64,000 bases of DNA, from assembly GCA_963377175.1 (NCBI GenBank), contig CAUJNA010001032.1, forward strand, positions 53,996-117,995. The letters are read 5' to 3'. Source of the DNA: Effrenium voratum (Eukaryota > Sar > Dinophyceae > Suessiales > Symbiodiniaceae). Of this stretch, positions 20,501 through 29,336 are shown piece by piece. A program made the translations under genes and the position numbers. The notes under the pieces were generated by a model. It saw only the letters and a list, made by a program, of their open reading frames with translations, did no database searches and was not told the DNA's origin. Position 1 is the stretch's first letter, and each line of letters begins with the position of its first letter.

Positions 20501-23500
20501 CGCGCGACGCTACGCGCACAATCCATCCGTAAAGCAGAATCAGATTCGCTGGCGCCAACTTCTGCGGGAAGATAAAGTCTTGAACTGCACAGAAGCTGAA
20601 GCGAAGATCATCTTTGGAAAGGCCCAATACTGCGAGAAGTTTCTCGCAGAGCACACACATGAGGTGCAAGCCAAGATGCGCCGAGAGCTAGACGTCTGGA
20701 CTTTGCAGGTCTGCTTGTTTGACCACGCCTTCGAGCTACTTTGCTGTCCAGAAGACAAGGCATGCGTCAAAAACTGTCCGCCGAACGTGTGTTGCTCGTG
20801 GTGCAGAGCACCAGTGTGCGCAACTTGCTTTTCTGCCATCAGCCAAAAAAAGATTCGACCTGTAGAGGCGCTGAGCAACGACATGATGGTCTTCTACGCT
20901 CCGCGAGAAATCTACGAACACGAAGCCACATTTATGGAGCTGCTGTGTGCAAGCCCATGCTTAACGAGCATGGTATGCTTTAGTTTGGAGAAAAAACTTA
21001 GGAGTCAGCGAGCACTAGACGAGGATGCTTTCATGAATCGTCACCGCCTGGCCGCGCGAGGAAATGCAACAACCTTCCCTTTGCCATGGGAGCAACTGCT
21101 GCAATATTTACACCAAGCAGAGGCAGACGGCCCAGGTGCAAGACCAGCGTTGCCGCGGCTGGGCAGTGACTTGCGCGACTTCGTCTCAGTAATATTGAAG
21201 ACTTCCGGCGAAGGAGCGGATGACACGACGTTGACACGCTTCATCCACCAGGCGTGCGTCCGCAGACATGTGGTAGTCGCCCTGATCGAAGGCGCAATCG
21301 ACCGCGAACATCGCGCGTACACCCACTTGAACAAGATTGACGTTCGCGCGCGCGCCGAAGCCCTGCCCACAAATGGGGTCCCAGAAGAGCTCGTGGCACT
21401 ACTCAGTCACGACAACGACCTGGAGCGAATTCAGCGCCAAAAAGCTGCAACGCCGGTGCGCGGCCACATGCCGCTCGCGGAAGTCGCGGAGGAGCTGGGT
21501 GCCAGCTGCAAGCCAAACGCGGTGGTGAACGAGCGAACGAGTCTAGGGTACGGCGATGCAGACGCTAGCGCAAAAGCAAATCTCTTGCGCCTAGCAGAAG
21601 CAGCAGACGCTGGCCGGCTGGATCGCGTTCGAGTCACGACTGGGCAAGAACTTGTCGACCAGTTCGAACCTTGGTACTTCGGGGTGGCCTTTGCCTTCCT
21701 GTTCAAGTATTGTACTGGAATGCCAGACCCGCCGGAGTGGAGCAACAAGGCACGGTGGCGCCGACAAAGCTCGGACCCACACGTATCCCTGGCCTCGTGG
21801 ACACGAGCCATGGCGAGACGCGTTGAAGCGCAGCTGAGCCGAGACTGGACCTTTGGGTTCGCAAGTTGGAACCTACTGTTTCGCTCCGCAGTCAACCTAG
21901 CACGAACAGTTGATGCGTACGACAAACCTGTCTTCGACGAAAGGGACGGGAAGTGGAAACAGCTGTCAGCAGAAGATATCGAGCATGGCGCCCTGCAGCT
22001 GGTCGGCGGACTTGTTGGAAGTTACACGGATTCAGCTGGACGCAAGAAGCAAGTGCAAGGAGATGTGAGCAAGCTACCATTTGTGCCCGGTCTCGGCCCG
22101 GCGGCGCGCAAGCTGCTGCGTAATCTGCAGCATGCCACGCGCATCCTTCCCGGCACGCAAGACGCGCGACGCATCATGCGCTTCGAAATTCAGGCTATGC
22201 GCATTCGCTACGGAGTGCCACTTTTTGTCACGTTCTCGCCCGACGAGGCGCACCAACTCGTGTACGTGCGAATGGCCCGCGTGCGAGAAACAGACCCGGT
22301 GCGCATCACGCCGCTGTACAAAGACTGCGATGCCGGCAGCCGGGAGTGGCCGCCTCTCGACGCGTGCGTGGCAGTGGATGTAGAGACCCTGCGCCGTCAG
22401 GTACCTAATTGGGACCAGCGACGAGCCGTCTTGGCACGCGACCCGCTGGCGTGTGTCGACGGCTTTCGAGTTCTAGTGCAACTCACCCTCCAGCACCTGT
22501 TTGGCCTGAATGTATGCGCAGCCTGTCCCCGCTGCAACGCGTGCGAGCCAATGCGACCTTGTCAGGACGTGTTTGGCAGCAGCGCCACATGCAGCGGCGG
22601 TGTCTTTGGTCGAATGGACGCAGCTTACTTGACATTTGAGACCCAAAAGTCCAGCGGCTCGCAGCATGCGCACGGCCAGTGCTTCGTGCAATGCCTGCAC
22701 CAGCACACTCCGCTGGAGAAAATCTTTCGCCTACCGGCCTCGCGCGCGGAAGAGCTTCGCGACGACTACCTGCGATACAACGCCCACGTGGCCTACGCGA
22801 CGTACTCCAAAGCTCCCAGTGCAGTGGCGGCGATGCTCGAACGCGCGGTGGCCTGCTGGCCAGAGCACAAAGACAACCCAGACATGATTGACGCGCCAGG
22901 GTATCAAAGAGCACGAGCAGAAGAGATGCATATGCTGGACGAAGAAGCCGAAGCAACCGCATGGTGCCAAACTTACTTGGACGAGGACGTCGGAAAATTA
23001 CAAACCTTGAAGCAGCACCATGTGCACAACTGGGACGCAGACACGCAAGAGTTCAAGCCCTTGACGGGCTGCCAACGACAGGACAGACCCAACGAATGCA
23101 AAAGTGCCTTTCCAAGGACAGCTTGGCTGCGGGAAGACGCAGCCGTGCTGTGTCCGTGTCTGCTGAAGGCACACGAGATGGAGGGAAGTGGACGCAAAAA
23201 CCGCCTGGCGTCCTTGCACGGACCCTATTCGCACAAGTGGCTGAATCCTTGCCACCCGGCAATGCTTGCCGCGCTCCGTGGCTGCAATGTAGATGTGCAA
23301 GTCCCTTATCGGTTGCCGTTCAAGTGTCGCAACTGTGGTGACGAACTAAGCCCATTGCAGAGACGCAACATTATAGAAGCAGCGCAGCGGGCGCAGGATG
23401 CCCAGACTGGTTACTGCGCAGACTACTGTGCGAAGTGTCAACCTATGGCTTTCCACGAAATCAATGAGTTCCGCAAAGGCCACATTGCGCTGCACAAGCA

Positions 23501-26500
23501 GCTGGCAGGCGCCGGCGTCGAGCGGCTCGGCAAGAGGCACACCGGTCGGTTCTTGAGCGATGCCTACTGCAAGGGCATTGTGCGAGGACAGGTCGAGTGC
23601 TGTAACTTGCGTGCGAATCATGTCGAAGACGCGTTTGTCGCGAGTGAGCGCTTCAGCACAACCAACTTTGTGAGTTTTCCAGGTAGGGAGTTTCTAAATA
23701 TGGTGCAGCAGGCGTGTGGCGACCTAGGCGACGAAGCGACCAGGCTGGGAACCCGCGCCACGGCCCGCGGGCGGCGTCCGACGCACCTCCGCGATTTGGA
23801 CGTTGCGCAAGCCTACGGACTGCGACCGCGAAGCGCCGATCTATGGCATGCATCCCCATACGAGTTCGTCATGTGTTGGGAGATGGTCGCAACGCGCGTG
23901 CCGTACACTTGGCAGGCGTGGCAAGCACTTCCAGCAGACGCGTGGGATGTCAACCTGACAGCCGCTGGCGCCAAGAAACTTGAAAACGCCAACAAAATAG
24001 TGCACTTGAAGCCCGGCGCAGACTACATTAACAAGTTCAACTCGAAGCCGAGCTGCGAGTACTTCACCAACTCCGTGGCCACAGCAGCCTTACAGCACGC
24101 GTGGTATTTCAAACGTCGACGTCGCCCGCAGTGCCCACGCTTCGACGCCGCGCCACGTCCGCGACACGGACCAGAGAGCGCGGAATACAACGCAGCTCTC
24201 TGCTCGGCGTATTTTCGTCCTTGGACACTGCAGAAGCACTGGAGCACAACGCAAGTGCCACTCGCAAGCTCGCTGAAGAGCGGGGACAGATCGTGGGACG
24301 AAGCCTTGCGGCAATGGCTACGCGGCATCAGCTGTGAGGAAACCATGCGCCACGTAGGCAATTTTCTTTCTGTGCATCGCGTCCGTCCCAGCGAAGAAGC
24401 AGCCGAAAACAGTGATGACGACGACGTTGACATGCCACTAGATCTTAGCGTAGAACACTTTCGCCAAGCCTTAGAGCCACCCGCACGGGAGGTCGCCGCC
24501 GGCACGAAACGCAAGCAAGCGTCCGAAGAGTGCACCGACGCCGCGTGCGAGCGGGCAAATGCCACCTGGGCAAGTTGCGAAGAAACGCCATCCGACGTCA
24601 GAAATCCCTTTGCACACAGCGACGCAAAGCAGCTACTGAAGGCAGCGCGTCAAAAACGCCAAAAACTCACTTGCGTCAGCGCAGCTGCCGATCAAATACG
24701 AGCGCCCAACGTGAGCACGAGAGAACCCAGCAACCGCGCGAAGAAAGTGAGGGCTTGGCTTGCAGAAGTTGCGCAGCGACAAGACTCGTCCGGCAAGGCG
24801 TTCTTGAACCCAGAACAACTAGACTTTGTTCGTACGATTGCGGCACGAGTCATAGAAGAAGAAAACACGGGCGAAGCCGAGAACTTGCGGCAGAGGACAG
24901 CAACCGAGCCGTTGCGGTGGGCTCTGCACGGAGGCCCAGGCACAGGAAAATCGCACGTGCTGAGACTGATCCGCACAGAACTGTTTGATGGCGTCTTGCA
25001 ATGGCAACAAGGAATACAATACAAAGTAGTCGCTTTGCAGGCGGTCATGGCCGAGCAGCTAGAGGGTGACACAATTCACCACGCAGTTGGCCTGAACAAG
25101 CGCGGAGAGGAGACGGGTATCGGCTTCAAGCGCCTAGCAGAACTGACCGCCGCAGCGACGCAGTGGCGATGGCTGTTGCTGGACGAGTTGAGCATGGTCA
25201 GCGCAGAGCTGCTCGCGCGCCTGGAACTCCGCTGTCGGGAGCTAGTCCGAGATGCCTCGCGACAGAAGTACGCCGCAGGGTGCACAACAGCACGACCCTT
25301 CGGGGGATTAAATGTCATTCTCTCGGGGGATTGGTGGCAGCTCGCGCCACCGCGCGGCACCTTCCTGGGAGCCATCCCGGCTCAGATGCTGCGCAGCCAA
25401 GGTGTGAGCACGAAGCTACCGCACGCGGCCTACGGCCAGCAGTTGATCTGGGGCGGGCCGAAAAACGGCATCCAAGGGGTTACAGAACTCGTCACGTGCG
25501 AGCGCACACAGGACGAGTGGCTACGAGAGGTGCAGGAAGAGTTCCGACACGGAAAGCTCTCGCCGTCAACGCACGCGTTCCTGCACGGGGTGCCGACGTC
25601 GGTCCCCGGCAGCTGGCAAGGAGGACGCGCTGCTTGCGGCAAGGAAAGCTGTAGCAAACTAGTAGCACAGCACGCAGACCCGACGCGCATCCTGCGGGAA
25701 GAATGCGACAAGTGTCGCGAAGAGCGACGCTCCAAAGCACTCGTCGCTATGACAGAGAACGATCAACGTTTCGAAACAGAATTCCAGGAGGCGACCTGTA
25801 TTTTCGCCACCAACAACGTGAAGTACCACGTGAACCGCAAGCGCGCGCGAAAATTCGCAGCTCGGGCGCGGCAGAGACTCTACTACGCAATCGCAGAGGA
25901 CCGCGCCTCGGCCGAGGTTCTAGCAGAAAAACCTCGTTTGGACGAAGACAAGGTGACCTGGCTGCAACGGCATGATCGCGAGTCTGGGGACCTCTACGGC
26001 ACATTGCCGCTGTGCGTTGGCATGCCCGTAGCTGCCACGGACCACTTGGATCGAGAGAGGGGCGTGCTGCGTGGATGTTCCGGACGAGTTTGCGGCTGGA
26101 CACACGACATCGCCACCGCGGAGCCCAGCAAACAGGACGGAGAGGTGCGTTTCTGGACGAAACTGCCGGCTGCAGTGTATGTGCGCTTCAAGACAAAGCG
26201 ACAGTGGCGTATTCAAGGACTCGGGGACGATTGCGTCCTCCCAGTGGCGCCTGTCCGTAGCGTCTGGCACCTGGATCACCGCCGAAAATATCCGAAACTG
26301 AAAGTGTCACGGAGACAGCTTCCACTATGTCCACATTTCGCGATCACTGCGCACGCAGGGCAAGGCCTCACTATGCGAGAAGGCGCCATCGCAGACATCG
26401 CGATTCAAGCGGGCGACGACCCCTTGACATGTTACGTCGCCGTGACGCGCGTGGAAGGTCGAGCACGCCTGCTCATATTTCGTCCCTTTGCCCTGGCGCC

Positions 26501-27242
26501 GTTCCAGCGCGGGGAAGATGTGGGGCGAAACCTGTTGCTTCGAGTATGGAGAGGAGAGGCGATAGACTGGGAGAAGATCCGACAAGAGCACATCATCGAG
26601 AAGCCATGCAGCGAGTGCCGGGAATGCAAAGAGCCACGTGGTTACACGGCGGGGCAATGGAAGCGCGAGGATACAAGCCGCATCTGTAAAGAATGTGTAG
26701 GCAGGCACGAGCAGAGCGGTCATCCGTGGCAGTGCTGTGTTTGCCACAATTGGCTGCCCACGGCCGCCTTCCATAGCAAATGGAGAAGCAACGGAGCAGC
26801 ACTACGACGTGTGTGTCTCAACTGCAAGGACACGAAACGATGCACTATCTGCGGAGAAGTAAAGGAGGAAGCAGACTTCAGCGCGGCTGCATGGCACACA
26901 AAACATCTTCCCCGGCGTGCGTGCAAGACATGCAGCAAGAAAGAACGAGGCCATTGGAAATGCGCAAGCTGCGCCACTTCACACCCAAAGCGATGCTTTT
27001 CGCGATACGCGCGAAAGCGACGCGGCGTCCGGGACGGCAAACAAACGTGCGATATGTGTCTGGCGGAGCGTGACTTGAAGCGAGCGGCCGAAAGAAGTCG
27101 AGAGCGACTCGCAAGAACACGGGCGAAACGAAAGCGGAGAATCCTAGCAGAGGTTTGGCGTCTGGTAGGAGAAATGCGAGGAGCACCACCAAGCAGCAGC
27201 AGTGGCAGCAACTGTAGCAAAGGCGCCAATAGCTATCCGTGA
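17550..27242 (+). CDS. Helitron-type Rep/PIF1-helicase protein with OTU-like and zinc-finger regions
   Basis: A single 3230-codon ORF without introns. It would drive rolling-circle-type transposition: the Rep domain nicks and joins single strands and the helicase unwinds. Visible parts in order: a Cys-rich N-terminus with four CSDPKRSG repeats (about residues 39-72); an OTU-like cysteine-protease region (about 432-580; NNCLLDAL with Cys441, GFHFDAL with His572); a C2H2 finger (about 892-915); a Cys cluster (about 1067-1095); the Helitron N-terminal/Rep region with FEIQAMRIRYGVPLFVTFSP (about 1548-1567), HUH motif His1706-Ala-His1708 and two tyrosines Tyr1955/Tyr1959 (YCADYCAK); a PIF1-like SF1 helicase with Walker A GGPGTGKS (Lys2467), Walker B LLLDELSM (Asp2545-Glu2546), SGDWWQLAPP, TAHAGQGLT and YVAVTRVEGR; and a C-terminal run of CxxC pairs (about 3017-3190) then a basic tail. 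All catalytic motifs of Rep and helicase are present, so it may be functional. The ATG follows stop codons in this frame. Confidence 0.96.
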   Translation: MRSQQCNSEFGLCSARSQCDSCGAECKYRKQDDSNCAGCSDPKRSGCSDPKRSGCSDPKRSGCSDPKRSECSSSEYLECHDPKCRKSCALATMLQEREDRRRSYALVCVFSGRSTTLSRWQEWAIPYLGNLPHIYYLQNSHIIHVLQVLNDIIYVYSPDEGQHLRSACRYEQRAADLGHTDAYIQQNKQFATNDSTTAKQSTKGMTPNAHYVPLLRVANWKMCRWVGDQFVEFQAARSASWSPTSLRLPIATFGNEAHSLRCNGPQSHLAPYLRGFSGGEPAHLATRAVRCFSEQADVRLSSHATKSQDSAIKTTGMRKLRLPRTHDRGGGPPSATEKNVFQRLLTPAQQDLWQALLLSHLGTQEAVAMAIESEWSQNWCLLDQLVAHVTEKEYESLALLFVTMFKDNTAAAFPEDKERIASLQEEGKLLQMASPHNANNCLLDALVLALVAEGLVETDVHVDMQARARICATCRQTLVAAGAEEAAACEGIFPFLDAQEHSHIVLPELYRMLNPNAKVRPNFEIRVYTRFDSEDVRPEEHGIFVRGSAGASNPSRILCLYNHTSANFRGFHFDALVSPLGTDQLQNRTAASKSGFTQEAVKCGSASLRRSSAELAQREGTASGETAALLQAKEPEGVSEEAANTSSASAVSLCGLAATVAPKRTEKMHLEEFMKARVGLDVTFADEEVARLVDAARNKHVGRIAAKFAEVAEEYTCEEVGHAEVSALARLWINECSEEAHLRQATIGTEQIPPLNAIMSDSATSKKPNAEEDVALRTAGESPVGTSSKQDKQTDAATVAGTKRRRLYGKQSDPNTTRAPTTAVADARENLGDDCFYLSCLPASESSDPRAEKEALAEAIADQLSARPTLPNRYQWIAEESKHAMDLPDVHCAFATCSFETDSMDSLLEHLSAEHEAWLATLAAQLPPCAEDPKSIMAAYRLGLSHKCQREAPFAHVSLDRRALRNYRAAMDSTDMAELICLICARRYAHNPSVKQNQIRWRQLLREDKVLNCTEAEAKIIFGKAQYCEKFLAEHTHEVQAKMRRELDVWTLQVCLFDHAFELLCCPEDKACVKNCPPNVCCSWCRAPVCATCFSAISQKKIRPVEALSNDMMVFYAPREIYEHEATFMELLCASPCLTSMVCFSLEKKLRSQRALDEDAFMNRHRLAARGNATTFPLPWEQLLQYLHQAEADGPGARPALPRLGSDLRDFVSVILKTSGEGADDTTLTRFIHQACVRRHVVVALIEGAIDREHRAYTHLNKIDVRARAEALPTNGVPEELVALLSHDNDLERIQRQKAATPVRGHMPLAEVAEELGASCKPNAVVNERTSLGYGDADASAKANLLRLAEAADAGRLDRVRVTTGQELVDQFEPWYFGVAFAFLFKYCTGMPDPPEWSNKARWRRQSSDPHVSLASWTRAMARRVEAQLSRDWTFGFASWNLLFRSAVNLARTVDAYDKPVFDERDGKWKQLSAEDIEHGALQLVGGLVGSYTDSAGRKKQVQGDVSKLPFVPGLGPAARKLLRNLQHATRILPGTQDARRIMRFEIQAMRIRYGVPLFVTFSPDEAHQLVYVRMARVRETDPVRITPLYKDCDAGSREWPPLDACVAVDVETLRRQVPNWDQRRAVLARDPLACVDGFRVLVQLTLQHLFGLNVCAACPRCNACEPMRPCQDVFGSSATCSGGVFGRMDAAYLTFETQKSSGSQHAHGQCFVQCLHQHTPLEKIFRLPASRAEELRDDYLRYNAHVAYATYSKAPSAVAAMLERAVACWPEHKDNPDMIDAPGYQRARAEEMHMLDEEAEATAWCQTYLDEDVGKLQTLKQHHVHNWDADTQEFKPLTGCQRQDRPNECKSAFPRTAWLREDAAVLCPCLLKAHEMEGSGRKNRLASLHGPYSHKWLNPCHPAMLAALRGCNVDVQVPYRLPFKCRNCGDELSPLQRRNIIEAAQRAQDAQTGYCADYCAKCQPMAFHEINEFRKGHIALHKQLAGAGVERLGKRHTGRFLSDAYCKGIVRGQVECCNLRANHVEDAFVASERFSTTNFVSFPGREFLNMVQQACGDLGDEATRLGTRATARGRRPTHLRDLDVAQAYGLRPRSADLWHASPYEFVMCWEMVATRVPYTWQAWQALPADAWDVNLTAAGAKKLENANKIVHLKPGADYINKFNSKPSCEYFTNSVATAALQHAWYFKRRRRPQCPRFDAAPRPRHGPESAEYNAALCSAYFRPWTLQKHWSTTQVPLASSLKSGDRSWDEALRQWLRGISCEETMRHVGNFLSVHRVRPSEEAAENSDDDDVDMPLDLSVEHFRQALEPPAREVAAGTKRKQASEECTDAACERANATWASCEETPSDVRNPFAHSDAKQLLKAARQKRQKLTCVSAAADQIRAPNVSTREPSNRAKKVRAWLAEVAQRQDSSGKAFLNPEQLDFVRTIAARVIEEENTGEAENLRQRTATEPLRWALHGGPGTGKSHVLRLIRTELFDGVLQWQQGIQYKVVALQAVMAEQLEGDTIHHAVGLNKRGEETGIGFKRLAELTAAATQWRWLLLDELSMVSAELLARLELRCRELVRDASRQKYAAGCTTARPFGGLNVILSGDWWQLAPPRGTFLGAIPAQMLRSQGVSTKLPHAAYGQQLIWGGPKNGIQGVTELVTCERTQDEWLREVQEEFRHGKLSPSTHAFLHGVPTSVPGSWQGGRAACGKESCSKLVAQHADPTRILREECDKCREERRSKALVAMTENDQRFETEFQEATCIFATNNVKYHVNRKRARKFAARARQRLYYAIAEDRASAEVLAEKPRLDEDKVTWLQRHDRESGDLYGTLPLCVGMPVAATDHLDRERGVLRGCSGRVCGWTHDIATAEPSKQDGEVRFWTKLPAAVYVRFKTKRQWRIQGLGDDCVLPVAPVRSVWHLDHRRKYPKLKVSRRQLPLCPHFAITAHAGQGLTMREGAIADIAIQAGDDPLTCYVAVTRVEGRARLLIFRPFALAPFQRGEDVGRNLLLRVWRGEAIDWEKIRQEHIIEKPCSECRECKEPRGYTAGQWKREDTSRICKECVGRHEQSGHPWQCCVCHNWLPTAAFHSKWRSNGAALRRVCLNCKDTKRCTICGEVKEEADFSAAAWHTKHLPRRACKTCSKKERGHWKCASCATSHPKRCFSRYARKRRGVRDGKQTCDMCLAERDLKRAAERSRERLARTRAKRKRRILAEVWRLVGEMRGAPPSSSSGSNCSKGANSYP

Positions 27243-27325
27243 CAGACGGCAGGGACATATTCTAATTAGCACCGTGTCGATCACGCATGTTTTACATCGC
27301 CAATACTCTCTAAGGCACACTTTAA

Positions 27326-27420
27326 ATGTACTGCTCGCCGCAGATTTTGCCCGGTTTGCTTGATGCGGATTTTGCCTGGATTGCTTGCCGCAGATTTTGC
27401 CTAGATTGCTTGCTCAAACA
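27326..27420 (+). repeat. ~26-bp tandem repeat downstream of the Helitron ORF
   Basis: Three units of GCAGATTTTGCCTGGATTGC with small changes (GCGGATTTTGCC, GCAGATTTTGCCTAG). The rest of 27243-27800 has no gene apart from the hairpin at 27539. Confidence 0.8.
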
Positions 27421-27538
27421 TGCCTCACCCCGTTGAAAATGTACCTCGTTAGGACCAGTATCCTCATATCATCCTGCAGCACGCCTCGAAAGTATCATCG
27501 CAGCGGGGCCGCGATGGGTCCCCTATTGTAGCCAGGAT

Positions 27539-27579
27539 GCGGTGCATTGTTGCTTTGCTTTCGCGCGAAAATGCACCGC
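27539..27579. other. Hairpin with 8-bp perfect stem
   Basis: GCGGTGCA and TGCACCGC bracket a 25-base loop containing TTTGCTTTCGCGCG. A related sequence (GCGGCGCATTTTTGC..GAAAATGCACC) recurs at about 28881-28917 and 29096-29133. It might be part of an element terminus; this is speculation. Confidence 0.5.
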
Positions 27580-27803
27580 TTTTATTGGATGAGGTGTGAA
27601 CAAGAATTGACGGAAATGGTTGGTGATTTCAACGGTCATCATGATAATACGCTTTGATTGGCACGCTTCCATAGAAGGCGCGCCCATTCTGAAGTGATCT
27701 TTTTCTATCCTTAGCTTCGTGCATTTTTGTACTAATCTAATAAAGTGCCGACAATTCTACTGCTGCTTCGAGCATGTGCCGTGACATTGCTTGTCTTTCT
27801 TAG

Positions 27804-27946
27804 CAGATTATGATATTAAATACACCAAGAAGGATAAGAAGCACTATCCTTTGCGGAAACATGTTTGTGAGCTTATTCTATTTAGTAGATTAGGATGCCA
27901 AGTACACTGTGAAGGATAAAAAGCATTATCTTTCGTGGAAGCATGT
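27804..27946 (+). repeat. Two further hairpin units before the right direct repeat
   Basis: Units GAAGGATAAGAAGCACTATCC and GAAGGATAAAAAGCATTATC, each followed by a GCGGAAACATG/GTGGAAGCATG block, extend the array of 4339-4795 type directly into the right direct repeat. Confidence 0.8.
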
Positions 27947-28156
27947 TGTACGTAGATTATGATGCTAAGTAGACTATGAAGGATGTGAAGCACTATCCTT
28001 CACGGAAGCATGTATGTGAGCTTGTCCTACTTTTCGCGCAGTGTTCATTAACTGTAAGTAGATGCATGCTTGGCATTGCTGTGTAGTCCTCTTTCTGCAG
28101 AAACGTGGCTCTAGTCCTTTAGTGCAAAAGCAACTAGGCGCCGCCGCAATGAGTTC
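27947..28156 (+). repeat. Right 210-bp direct repeat of the Helitron region
   Basis: Second copy of 17172-17381 with three substitutions. The match stops abruptly after ATGAGTTC; downstream sequence is unrelated to that following the left copy. Confidence 0.9.
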
Positions 28157-28379
28157 TCCCGCTGCAGTGCGCTGGCATTGTGCTTTGAGCGATGTTTTGA
28201 TTCGATGCTGCGCATGTAAAAAAAATCCTCCGGAATAGCCGTGACTGCCAACCAAATGCAACAGGTACTGCAGTCAGGTGCCGTGACATGGCATTTGCAG
28301 TAGAGGCTCATCACCGGTCACCCCTTCTCGCCGCAAGTCGGGGCCGCGATTCATCTGACACTGTCAGGACCAGCACGCC

Positions 28380-28610
28380 TCAACTGTACCTCGCCTTTGC
28401 AATCATAGACAAATTCAGCACCGTGGTGTCAGGGGCAGTTGGTGTAGTGGTATCACACCCGCTCAGCATGCGGGAGGCCCCGGGTTCAATCCCCAGACTG
28501 TCCATGCTCAATTTAGTTCTGTTTGCTGCTGCGGGGACGAGCAGCCATCATGATAGTCATGTCCACGCATCTTTTGCATCACCAATGCTCTCTAACGTCA
28601 CCCTTGGAAT
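28380..28610 (+). repeat. tRNA-containing duplicated block, copy 1
   Basis: Shared with 29210-29445, including CACGCCTCAACTGTACCTCG upstream of the tRNA-like sequence and TCAATTTAGTTCTGTTTGCT downstream. The tRNA plus constant flanks make a tRNA-derived SINE a reasonable reading, but no clear tail or target duplication was identified. Confidence 0.75.
28433..28504 (+). tRNA. tRNA-Ala(AGC)-like, possibly SINE-borne
   Basis: A 72-base cloverleaf can be drawn: acceptor GGGCAGT with ACTGTCC (all seven pairs form, one G-U), a short 3-bp D stem, anticodon stem CCCGC/GCGGG with loop TCAGCAT (anticodon AGC), and a T arm CCGGG/CCCAG with one C-A mismatch. The internal promoter boxes fit: TGGTGTAGTGG (A box) and GGTTCAATCCC (B box). 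The mismatch and the repeated context make a pseudogene or SINE head as likely as a working gene. Confidence 0.55.
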
Positions 28611-28755
28611 GTATACTATAGATTATTATAGATATAGATATAGAAGTATAGAAGTAGAAGTTATAGATATAGATATAGAAGTAGAAGAGAAGATATAGAA
28701 TAGAAGATGCTAACCATATACACTATTTATACACTATAGAATGTGCACGAAAGAA

Positions 28756-29140
28756 TATACACTATAGAAGATGATAACCAGCAGTCCTCATGATAATCAT
28801 GTCCACGCAGCTTTTGCATCTCCAACAGTCAGCATAATGATCATGTCCACGCATCTTTTTGCATCACCAATAGCCAAAGTGCGGCGCATTTTTGCTTTGC
28901 TTGCGCGAAAATGCACCACGCCTCGAAACCATATACACTATATATACACTATCGAATGTGCACGATAGAATATACACTATAGAAGATGATAACCAGCAGT
29001 CCTCATGATAATCATGTCCACGCAGCTTTTGCATCTCCAACAGTCATCATAAGGATCATGTCCAGGCAGCTTTTTGCATCACCAATAGCCAAAGTGCGGC
29101 GCATTTTTGCTTTGCTTGCGCGAAAATGCACCACGCCTCG
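28756..29140 (+). repeat. 215-bp tandem duplication
   Basis: The block containing AGATGATAACCAGCAGTCCT and CACGCAGCTTTTGCATCTCC occurs at 28765 and again at 28980, offset 215. It is flanked by ATATAGATATAGAAG-type low complexity (about 28615-28700). Confidence 0.8.
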
Positions 29141-29264
29141 AATGTGGCTCACTCCATTGAAAATGCGCCTCGCCTTTCGCCCTCATCTGGCACTGTCAGG
29201 AGCAGCACGCCTCAACTGTACCTCGCCGTTTCAATCATAGACAAATTGAGCACCGTGGTGTCAG

Positions 29265-29336
29265 GGGCAGTTGGCGTAGTGGTATCACACCCGCTCAGTA
29301 TGCGGGAGGCCCCGGGTTCAAATCCCAGACTGTCCA
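29265..29336 (+). tRNA. tRNA-like copy with anticodon AGT (Thr)
   Basis: Copy of the sequence at 28433 within the duplicated block 29210-29445. One change in the anticodon loop gives TCAGTAT, anticodon AGT, read as threonine. Another change (GGCG for GGTG) breaks a D-stem pair. The acceptor stem and B box (GGTTCAAATCC) remain. The weakened D stem suggests a non-functional or SINE-derived copy. Confidence 0.4.

Larger units (their letters stand above)
17172..28156 (+). mobile_element. Helitron-like element region bounded by direct repeats
   Basis: The interval holds one intron-less 9.7-kb Rep/helicase ORF and is flanked by 210-bp direct repeats. The true element ends are not certain: Helitrons classically start TC, end CTRR after a small hairpin and make no target duplication. 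The hairpin-bearing repeats, or the hairpin at 27539-27579, are candidate 3' signals. The boundaries given are those of the direct repeats, not proven termini. Confidence 0.6.

Noticed and set aside
20157..26800. Numerous minus-strand open frames inside the Helitron ORF
   Set aside because: They are shadows of a long GC-rich coding frame with recognisable motifs on the + strand.
17172..28156. LTR retrotransposon, on the basis of the direct repeats
   Set aside because: No reverse transcriptase, integrase, primer-binding site or polypurine tract was seen; the only protein is a Rep/helicase.
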